From assembly GCA_014773175.1 (NCBI GenBank), contig VXCM01001266.1:1-64000 (forward strand): a stretch of DNA of 64,000 nucleotides, given 5' to 3'. The position numbers and the translations under genes are program-made. The notes below the pieces were generated by a model. It made no database searches. It saw only the letters and a list, made by a program, of their open reading frames with translations, and was not told where the DNA came from. Shown in pieces: positions 61,221-64,000 of the stretch. How positions within the stretch are numbered: position 1 is the stretch's first letter; each line of letters opens with the position of its first letter. The stretch comes from Lucifuga dentata. Its lineage: Eukaryota; Chordata; Actinopteri; Ophidiiformes; Bythitidae.

Positions 61221-61440
61221 TTTGACCTGCTGGTGATGCCAGACAAAAAGGTCAAAGGATCGTCACAGTTTTAAGGATTTATCCTCTAGGTACCATAAAT
61301 GCCTCTACCAAATTTAATGGTGATTCATCCAATATTTGTTGGGAAATTTTACTCTAGGCCAAAGGTTTTGACCTATTGGTGGCACTAGACTAAAAAGCAG
61401 TGGATCATCATGGTAATTAAAATTCAACCTTTGACAACCA
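61221..61440 (+). repeat. Dispersed repeat (copy 3)
   Basis: It contains TTTGACCTGCTGGTGATGCC, TTTATCCTCTAGGTACCATA and TACCAAATTTAATGGTGATT. It then has a partial second unit starting TTTTGACCTATTGGTGGCAC. Same family as the copies at 37316 and 40425. Confidence 0.5.
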
Positions 61441-63329
61441 GACTGACCAATACTGCCATACCTAGAGCTACACTGCATCATGTTAGTAAGCTGTAAGAAA
61501 TGAAGCCATCAAAATATCCAGCTAGGATTAGGACATAATCTTAGAATTTTGGTGTTATCTAAGTGAACCAAATGTATTTCACCATCGGTTTAGATTTAGT
61601 TCAGGTTTAAAAGTTTGTCCAAGTTTGTCAGCCTTAATCTTTGTTCATGGAACCTGACTTGAAGGTAAAGGGGGGGCATGTGTGACCGGGAGACCACAGG
61701 GGCGGGTGAAGGCATTCTGTTAGTCTAGTTGGTGCTTCATGTCATGTCATATAAGACATAATGGTAATGTAGAAGGGCTACTGCTCTGTGGCTCAGATAA
61801 GGAACATTACACTGTTGCACCTCAGGGTGAAATTTTGTTGTCTGTATTTTTCAGAATGATGGCATGATGGCCATTAAGGTACATATTATATATGAACAGT
61901 GAATGCATCCAGTGTTACTGTGTTAAGAAATATGATATGCTAATTGTTCACTTTGGATCAGTAAGTGTAATGTTAGTCCAGCCCTCCTCCCTAGTTGGTC
62001 GAGCTGCTGCTCCTGCACGTGTCTTTCATGCTGATGGATTGTTTGCCTTGAAACATCATCTAGCCAGAGGCCGGGGTAACTGGCATCCATAAATCCGACC
62101 AATTCTTCTTCCTGCTTTCTAGTTGTTGTTGCATTGGCCTCCCTGCTCTTACAATTATTCTCACCTTGACAGCACAACCCGAGCCACCACTGGGACCCCC
62201 CCATAAAACATACCCCCACCACCCCATGACATCTCTCCAACACTGTTGAAAAGCCAATGTCAGGAAATTAAACTGACTGATAATGTTGAGTATGAATTTA
62301 AAATTGCACATTTTGGTTTTTTTAATAATAACTAAATGAGAGGTAAATAGATTTGTTCCTCATGTTTTTAGTCATGTGGCTTTGTTACAGGATATAATTA
62401 CTGCTAAATTCTACAGAAAGGGAGGGAATTGAATCTGGTGTGTTAATTCTGCATTACATCCAAATATGGGCAAAAAGCACACATCATATAGGTATCTTAA
62501 ACAAGAAAAAAATAGTAAGTGTGTAGGACCAGCAGGAAAATGAGCTTCTCTGGAAGGAATGTCATTAGTTTGTTCATACAATTTCAAAGTAGGAACCAAA
62601 GGGAGGGAGATTGGCAGCATAGTCACAAAGGACAAATTAGTTTCCAATAATTCTAAAATATATATTCCAAAAAAATTTACACTTAATACAAGACTAAAAA
62701 TCTGAAACCCTGCAATCCCTAAAGGCTACTTTTGCCATATGAGTGTCTGACAGAACTATTCCTAAAACTTTAACAGTACTGGTGGTAAAGTTTGTCTTGA
62801 GGGTGGAAAAGCCATATGGTCTTTAAGATAAAAAAATGTTTATTCCTTTGAGAGCATGAAGTAGTATACAGTGTAAGAAGTAGAACTTTCAGTGATTCTG
62901 CCTCTCTGTGTTCATTATGCAGGGCCCCCAATGCACTATTGTTTTTGTCTTTATTATTTGTCTTTTGTGGTTTCTACTTCTGATACTTGTGCACAGCAAT
63001 TTTCATGTCAGTTTGTCAATTAGATTATTATGTATCTTGTGTGCAAAGTTGAATTTTGGCCTGAAAGTGGCATTAGAATGAAGCTCAAAAAGTGTCCTAA
63101 ATTGACTGAATGTGTTATAAAATTTAATTGGAAATCTGCCTGTCACATTTTGATATTTCTTGTGCACAAATTTTTACCTGATCTGAAGAAACGGTTTGGC
63201 ATAACAAAAAAAAAAAATATATGTTTTGTTGTTGTTGTTGTAAACCTTAAGACATTGAATGTAAACTGGCAGAAAGATGCATTTGAGACCCTTTAATGTG
63301 TCTGAATCCATCACAACTGTAAAAATCTC

Positions 63330-63790
63330 AAGCGAATCCGGAAAGAATCAACGGAAGTCTTGAATCATTTCAAAGCTTCACAGTCAAGTATACAATCAAA
63401 GTGGCAGGCGACACTTCCTGAGCGAGCCCTGAAGGCATCATATCATAGCTTCGTATCACATTATCTGTGCAAAGAAACCGCACTCTGTCACAGTGAAGAT
63501 CTAATTGTGCCTCCTGTCAAAGACACTGTTTGGGAAATAATGGCTGATGAGGCTGCTAAGAAAGTTGATACGGCACAACTCTGCAACAACACAGTGGCTC
63601 GGAGCACAAGTGAGATGGCTCAGGACATGTCGTTCTAACTTTTGGAAGAGGCGAGAGCCAAAATCTTTTTTTTTTCCCACTGCAAATAGATGAAAGTATA
63701 GACATAAGCAATGCAGGCACAACTGCTTGTTTATGTTCAGTTTCTCAGTGAGGAGGAGATACTGTTTGGCAAAGAACTTGAAGGTTTCAT
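63330..63790 (+). mobile_element. hAT transposase relic (ZBED/Charlie-like)
   Basis: A 92-codon open frame (63360-63638) reads ALKASYHSFVSHYLCKETAL, then HSEDLIVPPVKDTVWEIM and CNNTVARSTSEMAQDM. This matches the N-terminal portion of hAT transposase-like proteins of the ZBED5/SCAND3 type (ASY-x-V-A, H-x-x-x-E-x-L-I-x-P, L-S-N-N-T-V-x-R-R-I-x-D-M). After the stop, another frame gives QAQLLVYVQFLSEEEILFGK, which continues the family. Stops and frame changes show it is dead. It lies in the ltbp1 intron upstream of the first exon in the window. Confidence 0.7.
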
Positions 63791-64000
63791 TTTGCAGAGA
63801 GGTATACTGAGGATACTGAATGTTAAATGAGAATTTAACATTTTAATACTACTGATACTAATTCAAAATATTAATTCAAAAAATATGTTTAACAATGAGG
63901 ACAATAAAAGGAAATTTAACCTTAAAACACCTGTATTAACCAAATTACTTTGTTTTGCACATTATGTTGGTAGATGGTAGGTTTTGTCAATTGGGGGACA

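Larger units (their letters stand above)
56865..64000 (-). other. ltbp1 intron, 5' part beyond window
   Basis: At least 7.1 kb. It contains the 17-bp inverted repeat (57630), two N-flanked duplications (58944-59074 and 59113-59237), a stretch rich in GACCCAA-type words (59690-60140), dispersed-repeat copy 3 and the hAT transposase relic. I looked for the TB1 exon with its Cys triplet and did not find it. Confidence 0.7.

Noticed and set aside
61923..62243. 106-codon minus-strand ORF with several Cys and Trp, tested as the missing TB1 exon
   Set aside because: It lacks a Cys triplet, TB spacing and splice sites in phase 1.
1..64000. CRISPR arrays, operons, rRNA, tRNA or phage-like modules
   Set aside because: No regularly spaced repeats with unique spacers, no clover-leaf candidates that I could support, and the gene structure is clearly that of a vertebrate with introns.

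Overview
The window is vertebrate genomic DNA, almost certainly from a teleost fish. It has long AT-rich introns with GT-AG boundaries, very many (CA)n/(TG)n microsatellites, and relics of Tc1-like, hAT and non-LTR elements of fish type. There are no operons, no CRISPR array and no bacterial gene structure. Most long ORFs are read-through of microsatellites or chance frames, so the real genes had to be built exon by exon on the minus strand.

Two genes are supported, both on the minus strand, head to tail. Positions 16395-56864 hold 22 exons of ltbp1 (latent TGF-beta binding protein 1), from the end of its first TB/hybrid domain to the stop codon, about 957 residues. In transcription order they encode: end of TB1, a cbEGF (52.4 kb), TB2 (49.7 and 47.0 kb), a proline-rich hinge (47.0, 41.9, 40.1 kb), eight EGF modules (38.9 to 24.5 kb), the LAP-binding TB3 (24.1 and 23.4 kb), two cbEGFs (22.9, 20.0 kb), TB4 (19.4 and 18.2 kb), an EGF (16.7 kb) and the last cbEGF with the stop (16.4 kb). 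All 21 internal introns are phase 1. The signal peptide, N-terminal EGFs and most of TB1 lie beyond position 64000.

The left end (542-988) carries the first two coding exons of rasgrp3, a diacylglycerol-regulated Ras/Rap exchange factor; the rest lies before position 1. LTBP1 followed by RASGRP3 in the same orientation is also the human 2p22 order, so identity and synteny support each other. The second rasgrp3 exon appears to end at a minor-class (U12, AT-AC type) 5' splice site.

Everything else is intron, 3' UTR or intergenic DNA. Recognisable insertions are a decayed Tc1-like transposon in the ltbp1 hinge intron (about 40.65-41.39 kb), a frame-broken LINE reverse transcriptase (28.7-29.4 kb), a LINE 3' end (45.9-46.35 kb), a 236-bp hAT-type MITE (38.5 kb), a hAT transposase relic (63.3-63.8 kb), a fold-back element (2.2 kb) and many microsatellites. 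Six single-N gaps are flanked by exact 61-66 bp duplications and look like assembly artefacts. I found no undescribed biological system. The points most worth a second look are the U12 site, a (UG)31 tract against the TB4 splice acceptor, a His-Pro in place of Phe-Pro in the LAP-binding TB3 loop, and fewer central EGF modules than in mammals.
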